A DNA stretch of 64,000 nucleotides from Niabella drilacis. GTDB lineage: Bacteria > Bacteroidota > Bacteroidia > Chitinophagales > Chitinophagaceae. Of the stretch, positions 56,576 through 64,000 are shown piece after piece. The position numbers and the translations under genes are program-made. Position 1 is the stretch's first letter. Each line of letters begins with the position of its first letter. The notes beneath the pieces were generated by a model that ran no database searches, was not told the origin of the DNA, and saw only the letters and a program-made list of their open reading frames with translations. The stretch covers positions 1 to 64,000 of the forward strand of contig NZ_FMZO01000013.1 in NCBI RefSeq assembly GCF_900101395.1, in the 5' to 3' direction.

Positions 56576-58267
56576 TTAAGAATTCATGCTTGCCAGGAAT
56601 TCTTCGTTGCTTTTTGTGCCTTTCATACGACGGAGCAATTCTGTCATTGCCTCTTCCGTCTTCATATCGGCCAGGTACACCCGCAATAGATTCATCCGCT
56701 GCAGAACATCTTTGTCCAGCAACAGGTCATCCCTTCTTGTAGAAGATGCGGTAAGATCAATGGCCGGGTAGATCCTTTTATTGGAAAGTCTTCTATCCAG
56801 CTGCAGTTCCATATTACCGGTTCCTTTGAACTCTTCAAAGATCACTTCATCCATTTTACTTCCGGTATCAATCAATGCGGTGGCCAGGATCGTTAAGGAT
56901 CCGCCATTTTCTATTTTACGTGCGGCACCAAAGAACTGCTTTGGTTTTTGCATGGCATTTGCTTCAACACCACCACTCAACACCTTACCGGAGGCGGGCG
57001 ATACCGTATTGTGTGCACGTGCCAGGCGGGTAATGGAATCCAGGAGGATCACTACATCATGGCCGCATTCTACAAGCCGTTTTGCTTTTTGCAAAGCAAC
57101 GGTAGAAACCTTTACGTGCTTTTCTGCTGGTTCATCAAAGGTAGAGGCGATCACTTCTGCCCGTACGCTGCGCTCCATATCCGTAACCTCTTCCGGGCGT
57201 TCATCCACCAGTACCACCATTAAATAGCACTCCGGATGGTTTTCAGCAATAGCATTGGCCACTGCTTTTAGCAACATGGTCTTACCGGTTTTTGGCTGGG
57301 CCACGATCAACCCGCGCTGTCCCTTACCAATAGGAGTAAAGAGATCAATGATCCTTGTAGAGAGGTCCGAAGGACGGGTGAACAGATTGAGTTTTTCGTA
57401 GGGAAACAGCGGAGTCAGGTAATCGAACGGAACCCGGTCTCTTACTTCATCCGGTTTTTTACCATTGATCGTATCCACCTTCAGAAGAGCAAAATATTTT
57501 TCGCCTTCTTTGGGAGGACGTACGGCTCCATGAATGGTATCGCCGGTCTTTAAACCAAATAATTTTATCTGAGAAGGAGAAACATAAACATCATCCGGGC
57601 TGGAGAGATAGTTATAGTCAGAGGACCGCAGGAAACCATATCCATCCGGCATCATTTCCAGGACCCCTTCACTCAGCACCATCCCATCAAATTCTACATT
57701 GAAAGAAGGATTCGGATCTTTTTTTGAGGCATATACCTTGTTCTCTACAGGAAAATCATTGTCCTCTACAATTGCCGGTGCCGGTGCATCATATTTCTCT
57801 GTTGCCTTCAAAGCCTGTAGTATAAAGGCCTCCGTAGCTGCATCTGTTTTAAACACCGTTTCTTCTTCTGTTGCTTCTTCATTGTTACTGGTGGCAGGAG
57901 CTTCCTTTGCTGAAGGAGTTTCCTCTTTCTTTACCGGTGCTTTAGCTGCTTTCTTTTTAGGAGCTGCCTTTTTAGCTGCCACTTTTTTAGCTGGTGCTTT
58001 TGCTGTTTTTTCAGCAGGTTCTTCTTCCTTACCTTCTTCTTCAACAAAGGCTTCTTCCGTACCAATAGAAGTAGTAGCTTTTACAATGCGTTTTCTTTTG
58101 GGGCGTTCTTCGGCGGAAGCTTTGGACCCTGTTACAGCCTGACTGTCCAGGATTTTGTAAACCAGGTCCTGTTTGTTCAATTTTTTGGCATTAGGAATCT
58201 TTAACTGTTCGGCAATGTCTAACAGTTCAGGAACGAGCATATCGTTCAATTGTAAAATGTCATACAT
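56576..58267 (-). CDS. rho: transcription termination factor Rho with long linker
   Basis: 563 residues; E. coli Rho has 419. The N-terminal helical domain ([33 protein letters not shown]) is followed by a ~110-residue Lys/Ala/Glu-rich insert (about 50-170). The RNA-binding cold-shock-like domain ([34 protein letters not shown]) and the ATPase come next, with Walker [13 protein letters not shown] and Walker [17 protein letters not shown]. It releases RNA from RNA polymerase. Such low-complexity inserts are common in Bacteroidota Rho. It is monocistronic and followed by a hairpin terminator. Confidence 0.96.
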   Translation of the reverse strand: MYDILQLNDMLVPELLDIAEQLKIPNAKKLNKQDLVYKILDSQAVTGSKASAEERPKRKRIVKATTSIGTEEAFVEEEGKEEEPAEKTAKAPAKKVAAKKAAPKKKAAKAPVKKEETPSAKEAPATSNNEEATEEETVFKTDAATEAFILQALKATEKYDAPAPAIVEDNDFPVENKVYASKKDPNPSFNVEFDGMVLSEGVLEMMPDGYGFLRSSDYNYLSSPDDVYVSPSQIKLFGLKTGDTIHGAVRPPKEGEKYFALLKVDTINGKKPDEVRDRVPFDYLTPLFPYEKLNLFTRPSDLSTRIIDLFTPIGKGQRGLIVAQPKTGKTMLLKAVANAIAENHPECYLMVVLVDERPEEVTDMERSVRAEVIASTFDEPAEKHVKVSTVALQKAKRLVECGHDVVILLDSITRLARAHNTVSPASGKVLSGGVEANAMQKPKQFFGAARKIENGGSLTILATALIDTGSKMDEVIFEEFKGTGNMELQLDRRLSNKRIYPAIDLTASSTRRDDLLLDKDVLQRMNLLRVYLADMKTEEAMTELLRRMKGTKSNEEFLASMNS

Positions 58268-58433
58268 AAATGTGCGGGATTAATCAAAAGATTAAATCTT
58301 AAATATGGTAATAATTTGGTAAAGAATTCAAGTTTTTTGGATTGACAAATGATAATTGATATTATCATTCAGCAGAGATGATCATATGTTATAGGGTCAT
58401 TTCTCCAACAAAATTAATGTCTTTTCAGTAAAA

Positions 58434-59525
58434 TCAAAAATTTTTAATAATTATCTCCCCTTTTTGGGTAATTCTTAACGGGCTGTGCGGAAAATCCATC
58501 CGGCTCAGTTCCTGCATCCGGATTGCCACGGTTTTTGCCGGGTCCAGGTGCGGGGTCCGGTCATTTGCGGGTAACTGAATAGTTGAAATGATCCTTCCGC
58601 CGGCAAAGTCTCCATTTTTATTCAGCTGTATTTTGAGTATAGGAGCAACGCCCATGGGCCCTTTAAGGCTTATAGATCCATAGGTGGCATAGTTTCCAAG
58701 GCTATAAGCGATCAGCTTATTCCGGTACAGTTCAATACCCCGGGCAACATGGGGACCGCTTCCCAGAACCAGGTCTGCCCCGGCGTCTATACAGGCCCGC
58801 GCAAAAGCGTGAACATCTCCCCTGTCCTCCCCGTGAAAAAGCTCCTTACGCTTCAGTACATGATCCATGCCATCGCCTTCTGCGCCGCCATGGAAGTAGA
58901 TGATCACCAGGTCAGTACTGTCTTTGATCCTGCTGATATGCTGCGTTACCTGCTGTGGGTTGCTTATGTGTAAGTGCCGCCAGCCAAAGCCAGCTGTTAT
59001 GATACCATAGCGGATACCGTTTTTGTGAATGATCTGGTGTGCCTGGTGGTGCTTAACCCCGGCAAACCCGATCCCCGTTTTTTTCAGCAGGGACATGGTC
59101 TGGTTTAGCCCGGGGTTGCCAAAGTCGCCGGAATGGTTGTTGGCCAGGCTCAGAAAATCAAAGCCAGCGTCTTTAAAATATTTTTCAGTGCCCGGCGGCA
59201 TCCGGAAGGCATAACAGTTCTTTGGATTGCTGCATTTTTTTTCGGGAACAGCGGCACCGGTGATCACTCCTTCCAGGTTGCCGATAAGGAAATCGCCGGA
59301 TCTTAAGGAATCAGCCAGGGGTAGCAGGATATTCCTTTTGGGCATTCGTAAAGTATTGGGATAATCGGAGCCCAGCATCATATCACCTACGGCGGTAATG
59401 GTTACCAGCTCTTTTTTTGCGGGCAACTCCTTTTGAGCGGTAACAGGTGCAGCGGGCGTAGGCCGCGGATCATTGCACCCAATGATCAAAAGGTTAGCGG
59501 TAATAACAAAAAGCAGTCGCATCAT
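58434..59525 (-). CDS. CapA-family poly-gamma-glutamate-type lipoprotein
   Basis: I take the Met at 59525 (or 59522): MMRLLFVITANLLIIGC is a lipoprotein signal, and a strong promoter box lies 5 nt before it. The upstream ATG (59579) lies before the promoter box. The ~360-residue PGA_cap domain has ITAVGDMMLGSDYP, GDFLIGNLEGVITG, FDFLSLANNHSGDFG, VIIYFHGGAEG and GADLVLGSGPHVARGIELYRNKLIAYSLGNY. These belong to the metallophosphatase-like CapA fold, whose role in capsule or peptide polymer handling is poorly known. No capBC genes are nearby. Confidence 0.88.
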   Translation of the reverse strand: MMRLLFVITANLLIIGCNDPRPTPAAPVTAQKELPAKKELVTITAVGDMMLGSDYPNTLRMPKRNILLPLADSLRSGDFLIGNLEGVITGAAVPEKKCSNPKNCYAFRMPPGTEKYFKDAGFDFLSLANNHSGDFGNPGLNQTMSLLKKTGIGFAGVKHHQAHQIIHKNGIRYGIITAGFGWRHLHISNPQQVTQHISRIKDSTDLVIIYFHGGAEGDGMDHVLKRKELFHGEDRGDVHAFARACIDAGADLVLGSGPHVARGIELYRNKLIAYSLGNYATYGSISLKGPMGVAPILKIQLNKNGDFAGGRIISTIQLPANDRTPHLDPAKTVAIRMQELSRMDFPHSPLRITQKGEIIIKNF

Positions 59526-59530
59526 TGATA

Positions 59531-59563
59531 CAAAGATAGCGAGAATAGATTGCGTAATGCAAA
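59531..59563 (-). promoter_or_regulatory. promoter of the CapA-like gene
   Basis: Minus strand TTTG (59560-59563), 21-nt spacer, TATCTTTG (59531-59538). The box ends 5 nt before the ATG, so the mRNA would be leaderless. Confidence 0.65.
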
Positions 59564-59796
59564 GGCACCGGGGCAGCACATCTTAATGGATCTTTTAAGA
59601 ATTGCCTTTTCTGCGGAAGCCCTTTATCGGAGCGCCAGGGGATCCGGCTCAGCAGCTGAACAACAATTCCGGCAAAAGAAATATATAGGATTAAAAAACG
59701 GCTTTTACATATACCAGTTTTTAGATAACTGAAATTTTCAGATATGCCTCTCCGGTGCACCCGGCCTCTAACTGCGGAGAAAACACATCTTGTGAT

Positions 59797-59804
59797 TATC
59801 TTTG
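59797..59804 (+). promoter_or_regulatory. -7 box of asnS
   Basis: TATCTTTG, 19 nt before the asnS ATG. The following bases match the lysS leader (TATCTTTGCCGCTCA in both). No clear TTTG at the usual distance. Confidence 0.5.
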
Positions 59805-59823
59805 CCGCTCAAGAAATAGTAAT

Positions 59824-61263
59824 ATGTTTAACAAAAGGATCAAAATCAAAGAACTCCTGCAGCAGGAGCCGGCAGCACAGCAAGTAACCGTAATGGGATG
59901 GGTACGTACGTTCAGAAATAACCAGTTTATCGCGTTGAATGACGGATCTACCAATACCAATTTGCAGGTGGTGGCCACTTTGGGGATGTTCGAAGAATCC
60001 TTATTGAAACGGATCACTACATCGGCATCGCTGAAAATAACCGGTACAGTTGTTCCTTCTGTGGGAAAGGGTCAGAAGCTGGAGGTAAAGGCAGAAACAA
60101 TAGAGATCCTGGGCGATTCCGATGCGGAAGCATATCCATTGCAACCCAAGAAACACTCCCTGGAATTTCTGAGAGAAAAGGCGCACCTGCGTTTCCGGAC
60201 CAATACATTCGGGTCTGTTTTTCGTGTACGACATGCCCTGGCGTTTGCTGTACACAAATTTTTTAACGAGAAGGGTTTTGTGTATTTACATACCCCTATT
60301 ATTACAGCCAGTGACGCTGAAGGCGCCGGTGAAATGTTCCGGGTAACCACGCTCCCGTTTGAAGATACACCCAGAAACGACGATGGATCGATCAATTTTA
60401 AAGAAGATTTCTTTGGAAAATCGACTAATTTAACCGTAAGCGGCCAATTAGAGGGGGAACTTGGGGCTACCGCATTTGGTGAGATCTATACCTTTGGACC
60501 CACATTCCGTGCGGAAAACAGCAATACCGCCCGGCACCTGGCTGAATTCTGGATGATCGAGCCGGAGATGGCCTTTTATGACCTGGAAGATAATGCCAAT
60601 CTTGCTGAAGCATTTATTAAGTATATTATCCGGTATGTGCTGGAAAACAACCGTGAGGATCTTGATTTCCTGGCCCAGCGCCTGGCCGATGAAGAAAAGC
60701 AACTGCCCCAGGATAAGCGCAGTGAGATGGGACTGATCGAAAAGCTGGAGTTTGTATTGAACAACGATTTCCAGCGCCTGTCTTACACAGAGGCCATCGA
60801 TATTCTGCGGGAGAGCAATTATAACAAGAAAAAGAAATTCCAGTATCCCGTTACCGGATGGGGTATGGATCTGCAAAGCGAACATGAGCGCTACCTGGTG
60901 GAAAAACATTTTAAAAAACCGGTCATCCTGATGAACTATCCCGCTTCTATTAAAGCGTTTTATATGCGCATTAATGAGGATGGGAAAACGGTGGCTGCTA
61001 TGGACATCCTGGCTCCGGGCATTGGCGAGATCGTGGGTGGCTCTCAGCGGGAAGAACGGCTGGATGTGTTGCTGGAGAAAATGGAAAAGATGGGGATACC
61101 CGAGGAAGAACTTTGGTGGTACCTGGATACCCGGCGTTTCGGAACCGTTCCGCATGCAGGGTTTGGACTTGGGTTTGAGCGGATGATCCAGTTTGTGACC
61201 GGTATGAGCAATATCCGGGATGTGATCGCTTTTCCGCGGACACCCAAGAGTGCAGAGTTTTAA
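59824..61263 (+). CDS. asnS: asparaginyl-tRNA synthetase
   Basis: I take the ATG at 59824 ([13 protein letters not shown]). The ATG at 59755 precedes the promoter box and adds a Cys-rich stretch not found in the family. The 479-residue class II enzyme has an N-terminal OB-fold ([23 protein letters not shown]), motif 2 ([24 protein letters not shown]) and motif 3 ([29 protein letters not shown]). The AsnRS-type EFWMIEPE separates it from AspRS. It charges tRNA-Asn. It is monocistronic with a bidirectional terminator. Confidence 0.96.
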   Translation: MFNKRIKIKELLQQEPAAQQVTVMGWVRTFRNNQFIALNDGSTNTNLQVVATLGMFEESLLKRITTSASLKITGTVVPSVGKGQKLEVKAETIEILGDSDAEAYPLQPKKHSLEFLREKAHLRFRTNTFGSVFRVRHALAFAVHKFFNEKGFVYLHTPIITASDAEGAGEMFRVTTLPFEDTPRNDDGSINFKEDFFGKSTNLTVSGQLEGELGATAFGEIYTFGPTFRAENSNTARHLAEFWMIEPEMAFYDLEDNANLAEAFIKYIIRYVLENNREDLDFLAQRLADEEKQLPQDKRSEMGLIEKLEFVLNNDFQRLSYTEAIDILRESNYNKKKKFQYPVTGWGMDLQSEHERYLVEKHFKKPVILMNYPASIKAFYMRINEDGKTVAAMDILAPGIGEIVGGSQREERLDVLLEKMEKMGIPEEELWWYLDTRRFGTVPHAGFGLGFERMIQFVTGMSNIRDVIAFPRTPKSAEF

Positions 61264-61281
61264 TTATTTTATATCCGATAT

Positions 61282-61316
61282 AAAAAAGGCAAGTTTATCT
61301 ATAACTTGCCTTTTTT
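61282..61316. terminator. bidirectional terminator between asnS and the GHL10-type gene
   Basis: AAAAAAGGCAAGTT (61282-61295), 7-nt loop, AACTTGCCTTTTTT (61303-61316). The A and T tracts let it serve both convergent genes. Confidence 0.88.
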
Positions 61317-61319
61317 AAT

Positions 61320-62540
61320 TTAATTACCTGGTTTTTGGGGAAGCCAGGGCATCGGTGGGATTTTTGCCGGAAGCCGGTAATAATTATTACGCAGCGAATC
61401 ATTCCATCCTGCAGGATTCCTGTCAAAGCTTTTACTGCTGAAATAAACGCTGCCCTGGATCTTCGGATCCTTCCGCAATATCCGTATCTGTTCCGGGATC
61501 TGGGAAGGTTTTTTCCAGTTGGTATTGGTTTCATAATACCGGTAAATGCCATGCCCGATGTATACGTGACGTCCATAACTGTGTTTACCCCACCAGTCCA
61601 CCAGCGTTTCATAAGGGATCAGGTGGTCGCCGATCTCCCGGTATAGTTGCGGGGTCACATAGTCGATCCATCCCATTTTCAGCCACAGCAGGATGTCGGC
61701 ATACAGATCATCGTAGTTGGTCATTCCCGCTTTGGAATTGCTGCCCATCGGATCCTGTGATGCATTTCTCCAAACGGCAAAAGGACTGATGCCAAACTTG
61801 CACCAGGGTTTCAGGCCTTTTATGGCAATATTCAGATTCCGGATCATAGAATCCACATTGCTTCTCCTCCAATCTGCCTTGCTAAGGGTGGTTCCTGATT
61901 TTTTATAGGCATAGTCATCCGGAAATGGTTTGGAGCCTATGGGATAAGGGTAAAAGTAATCATCCATGTGGATGCCGTCGATATCGTAGCGGCGTACAAT
62001 ATCCCTTACCACGTCGATCACAAACTGCTGTACCTGCTTATTGGACGGATTAAAATAACGGGTGGTGCCGTAGGTAACAAACCAATCCGGCCGTTTGCGG
62101 ATCATATTATCTGAAGCAACAGAGGACTTTCCGATCGTAAACTCTGCACGATAAGGATTCAGCCATGCATGGAACTCCATTCCGCGTTTATGTGTTTCCT
62201 GTATCATAAAGGCCAGGGGATCATAAAACGGCACCGGTGCTCTGCCTTGCACGCCGGTCAGCCACTGGCTCCAGGGCTCGTAGGGGGATGGGTAAAAAGC
62301 ATCGCCGCTGGGCCGCACCTGGGCAATAATGGCGTTCATTCCATTGCGCTTATGGAGGTCCAGCTGCCGGATGAATTCAGCCTTTTGTTGTTCCACACTG
62401 GCATTCTGCGGAGGCCAGTCAATACCCAGTACCGTAGCGATCCACACACCACGGAATTCATATTGGGGTTGCTGGGCAATGCCGGTACCACCCAGGAAGA
62501 AAAGGCAAAGAGCAAAGAGGAAAAAACGGATCGATTTCAT
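61320..62540 (-). CDS. GHL10-type glycoside hydrolase-like protein, exported
   Basis: I take the Met at 62540 (MKSIRFFLFALCLFFLGGTGIAQ), a clean signal peptide. The ATG at 62549 lies inside the promoter box. The ~406-residue protein has the GHL10/YngK pattern: YEFRGVWIATVLGIDWPPQ, HKRNGMNAIIAQVRPSGDAFYPSPYEPWSQWLTG, GMEFHAWLNPYRA, RRYDIDGIHMDDYFYPYP and WIDYVTPQLYREIG. The fold is a TIM barrel. Relatives act on peptidoglycan-like or other glycans, but the substrate here is unknown. Confidence 0.88.
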   Translation of the reverse strand: MKSIRFFLFALCLFFLGGTGIAQQPQYEFRGVWIATVLGIDWPPQNASVEQQKAEFIRQLDLHKRNGMNAIIAQVRPSGDAFYPSPYEPWSQWLTGVQGRAPVPFYDPLAFMIQETHKRGMEFHAWLNPYRAEFTIGKSSVASDNMIRKRPDWFVTYGTTRYFNPSNKQVQQFVIDVVRDIVRRYDIDGIHMDDYFYPYPIGSKPFPDDYAYKKSGTTLSKADWRRSNVDSMIRNLNIAIKGLKPWCKFGISPFAVWRNASQDPMGSNSKAGMTNYDDLYADILLWLKMGWIDYVTPQLYREIGDHLIPYETLVDWWGKHSYGRHVYIGHGIYRYYETNTNWKKPSQIPEQIRILRKDPKIQGSVYFSSKSFDRNPAGWNDSLRNNYYRLPAKIPPMPWLPQKPGN

Positions 62541-62546
62541 AGCCTG

Positions 62547-62554
62547 CAAATGTA
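62547..62554 (-). promoter_or_regulatory. -7 box of the GHL10-type gene
   Basis: TACATTTG on the minus strand, 6 nt before the chosen ATG. No clear -33 element. Confidence 0.4.
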
Positions 62555-62585
62555 GCCCAACAGGGTGTAATAAAAAACCGGGGTA

Positions 62586-63044
62586 TCAGGGATGTAGTTT
62601 ATCCAGCATGAGGCTGATGTTTTCCGCTTCCTCTGTAGTAACCTGGCTAAAAAACTCTGCAATACGGTCTTCGGTTTTGTCCAGCAGGGCCAGTTTTTCT
62701 AGTCCCTGGGGGGTAATAATGATATCCACCAGCCGGTTGTCAACACTGTTGGTACATTTGGTAACCAGGCTCTTCAATACCAGGCGGTCTACAATGCGAC
62801 TGGTATCGCTCATTTTATCCATCATTCTTGTTCTTATCTGCAGTGTGGAGAGTGGATCAGGGTAGTTTCCTCTTAAGATCCTCAGGATATTGTATTGTTG
62901 TACGGTCAGGTCTTCCTTTTTAAATCCTGCCTTTAAAAAAGCCTGCAGGTTGCTGGCAGTATAGATCAGGTTTAATGCAAGCTTATGATAGCTACTCCTA
63001 AATTGTCGTTGGTTTATTTTTTCTTCAATGGACATAGATTCCAT
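62586..63044 (-). CDS. MarR-family transcriptional regulator
   Basis: I take the ATG at 63044 (MESMSIEEKINQRQFRSSYHKL), because a GGGAGG ribosome-binding site lies about 11 nt before it. The longer frame to 63185 adds a hydrophobic stretch foreign to the family. The 152-residue protein has a winged helix: LTVQQYNILRILRGNYPDPLSTLQIRTRMMDKMSDTSRIVDRLVLKSLVTKCTNSVDNRLVDIIITPQGLEKL. It would bind DNA as a dimer and respond to small aromatic ligands or stress. It is divergent from an aldo/keto reductase gene, its likely target. Confidence 0.88.
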   Translation of the reverse strand: MESMSIEEKINQRQFRSSYHKLALNLIYTASNLQAFLKAGFKKEDLTVQQYNILRILRGNYPDPLSTLQIRTRMMDKMSDTSRIVDRLVLKSLVTKCTNSVDNRLVDIIITPQGLEKLALLDKTEDRIAEFFSQVTTEEAENISLMLDKLHP

Positions 63045-63080
63045 GTTTAGTTTGTTTCCTCCCGGGAGAGGCATTGTCGG

Positions 63081-63114
63081 GTTAAGCAGGTACAGCAATA
63101 GTTTCCTGCTTAAC
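63081..63114. promoter_or_regulatory. inverted repeat between marR and the aldo/keto reductase
   Basis: GTTAAGCAGG (63081-63090) and CCTGCTTAAC (63105-63114), a perfect 10-bp inverted repeat with a 14-nt spacer. It lies 37 nt before the marR start. It may be an operator or an mRNA hairpin. Confidence 0.5.
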
Positions 63115-63236
63115 TTTACCATGGAAATTATAGAAAAAAAGGATACAAACAAGCACACGTAGCGCATTTTAAGGAAACTTTGCATTGTTCCTGTTTCCAG
63201 GCAGCAGCTGTATCCTGATCTTTTAAAATTATTGTT

Positions 63237-64000
63237 ATGGAGTATCGTATTTTAGGGGGTACCGGCCTGTCGGTATCGGCGCTTGGTTTTGGTTGTATGT
63301 CGTTAGCCGGCAGCGCAAAAGAGGAAAGCGTGAGACTGATACAGGAAGCAATAGCCGGGGGCATTAATTTTTTTGATACAGCTGACCTGTATGAAAAGGG
63401 GGAGAACGAAAAACTGGTGGGACAGGCATTAAAGCCTAACCGTAAGAATGTTTTCCTGGCTACCAAGGCGGGCAATCAATGGCGGGCAGATGGCTCCGGC
63501 TGGGACTGGAACCCACGCCGCGACTATATTTTAGCCTGTGCAGAACAGAGCCTGAAACGGCTGGGCACCGACTATATTGATCTGTACCAGCTGCATGGAG
63601 GCACTATTGAAGACAATATCGACGAAACCATAGAGGCATTTGAGCTGCTGAAACAGCAGGGAAAGATCCGGCACTATGGTATCAGCAGCATCCGTCCCAA
63701 TGTGATCCGGGAGTATGTAGACCGCTCTTCCATTGAATCCGTAATGCTGCAATACAGCCTGCTGGACCGGCGGCCGGAAGAAACGGTACTGCCCTTATTA
63801 AAAGAGTACAATAAAGGTGTTTTGGTGCGCGGGGCCCTGGCGCAGGGGTTGCTGATCAACAAACCGGCAAAAGAATATACAGGGCATACAACCGGGGAAG
63901 TTAAAGAAATACAGATGCTGATAAAAGAGCTGGCGGCAAACAACCATACGCCGGAACAACTGGCCTTACATTATGTATGGAGCAACCCGGCGGTAACTAC
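63237..64000 (+). CDS. aldo/keto reductase, cut by window end
   Basis: The first ~254 residues of an open frame that continues past the window. It begins MEYRILGGTGLSVSALGFGCMSLAGS. The catalytic set is visible: NFFDTADLYEKGENEKLVGQAL (Asp, Tyr), NVFLATKAG (Lys) and IDLYQLHGG (His). Further on are IRHYGISSIRP and the late helices. It is an NADPH-dependent oxidoreductase of the GAS69/YghZ-like group; the substrate is unknown. It is divergent from the MarR regulator, which may control it. Confidence 0.9.
   Translation, partial: MEYRILGGTGLSVSALGFGCMSLAGSAKEESVRLIQEAIAGGINFFDTADLYEKGENEKLVGQALKPNRKNVFLATKAGNQWRADGSGWDWNPRRDYILACAEQSLKRLGTDYIDLYQLHGGTIEDNIDETIEAFELLKQQGKIRHYGISSIRPNVIREYVDRSSIESVMLQYSLLDRRPEETVLPLLKEYNKGVLVRGALAQGLLINKPAKEYTGHTTGEVKEIQMLIKELAANNHTPEQLALHYVWSNPAVT

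Noticed and set aside
59755-59823. N-terminal extension of asnS
   Set aside because: The first ATG precedes the promoter box; the added residues are Cys-rich and not part of the synthetase fold.

Overview
The window is chromosomal DNA of a Bacteroidota bacterium, most likely family Chitinophagaceae (a Niabella-like organism is my guess). The evidence is a SusC/SusD pair, DUF5689, DUF2490, DUF4369-TlpA, GH92 and S46 families, a GxxExxY gene, and many promoters of the Bacteroidota type (TTTG, 17-21 nt, TAnnTTTG). No phage, insertion sequence, CRISPR array or rRNA operon is visible.

Layout. 0-0.94 kb: a GxxExxY gene between tandem copies of a roughly 100-bp repeat. 0.94-11 kb: a tight five-gene minus-strand operon around polyphosphate kinase (HD-PycTM membrane protein, ppk1, SdiA-regulated-like lipoprotein, phosphoesterase fused to an outer-membrane barrel, GAF protein). 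11.2-16 kb: LuxR-type regulator, lysS, a class V aminotransferase and small envelope genes, one of them truncated. 16-30 kb: a glycerol/glycerophosphodiester locus (glpD, glpT, susC, susD, DUF5689, SGNH hydrolase, GDPD, glpK, glpF) with a divergent DeoR/GlpR regulator. 30-37.7 kb: GH92 mannosidase, GH3-family amido synthetase, a winged-helix gene remnant, and a kdsD-manC-exonuclease-yjbR operon. 37.9-45.7 kb: recQ, tRNA-Phe, a TlpA thioredoxin, GH105, DUF2490 and mnmG. 45.7-46.8 kb: a gene-free kilobase with four parS palindromes. 46.8-52.5 kb: ybeY, feoA, nadD, chrA, fabG, a sorbosone dehydrogenase-like protein and nadA. 52.5-53.1 kb: an AT-rich gap with five DnaA-box-like sites, a candidate oriC. 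53-64 kb: S46 peptidase, YtxH-like protein, NrtR-like regulator, rho, CapA-like protein, asnS, a GHL10-type hydrolase, MarR regulator and the start of an aldo/keto reductase.

Three themes stand out. First, the parS cluster beside mnmG and the DnaA-box-rich gap about 6 kb away look like the chromosome's centromere and replication origin. Second, the glp locus reads as a complete route from TonB-dependent capture of a glycerol-phosphate-containing compound, through de-esterification and diester cleavage, to cytoplasmic glycerol-3-phosphate oxidation. Third, the ppk1 operon joins a Pycsar-type transmembrane domain to polyphosphate synthesis and a barrel-anchored phosphoesterase. In addition, several genes have a TAnnTTTG box 4-6 nt before the ATG, which predicts leaderless mRNAs.

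All assignments come from reading motifs by eye. No similarity search, structure prediction or skew calculation was run.
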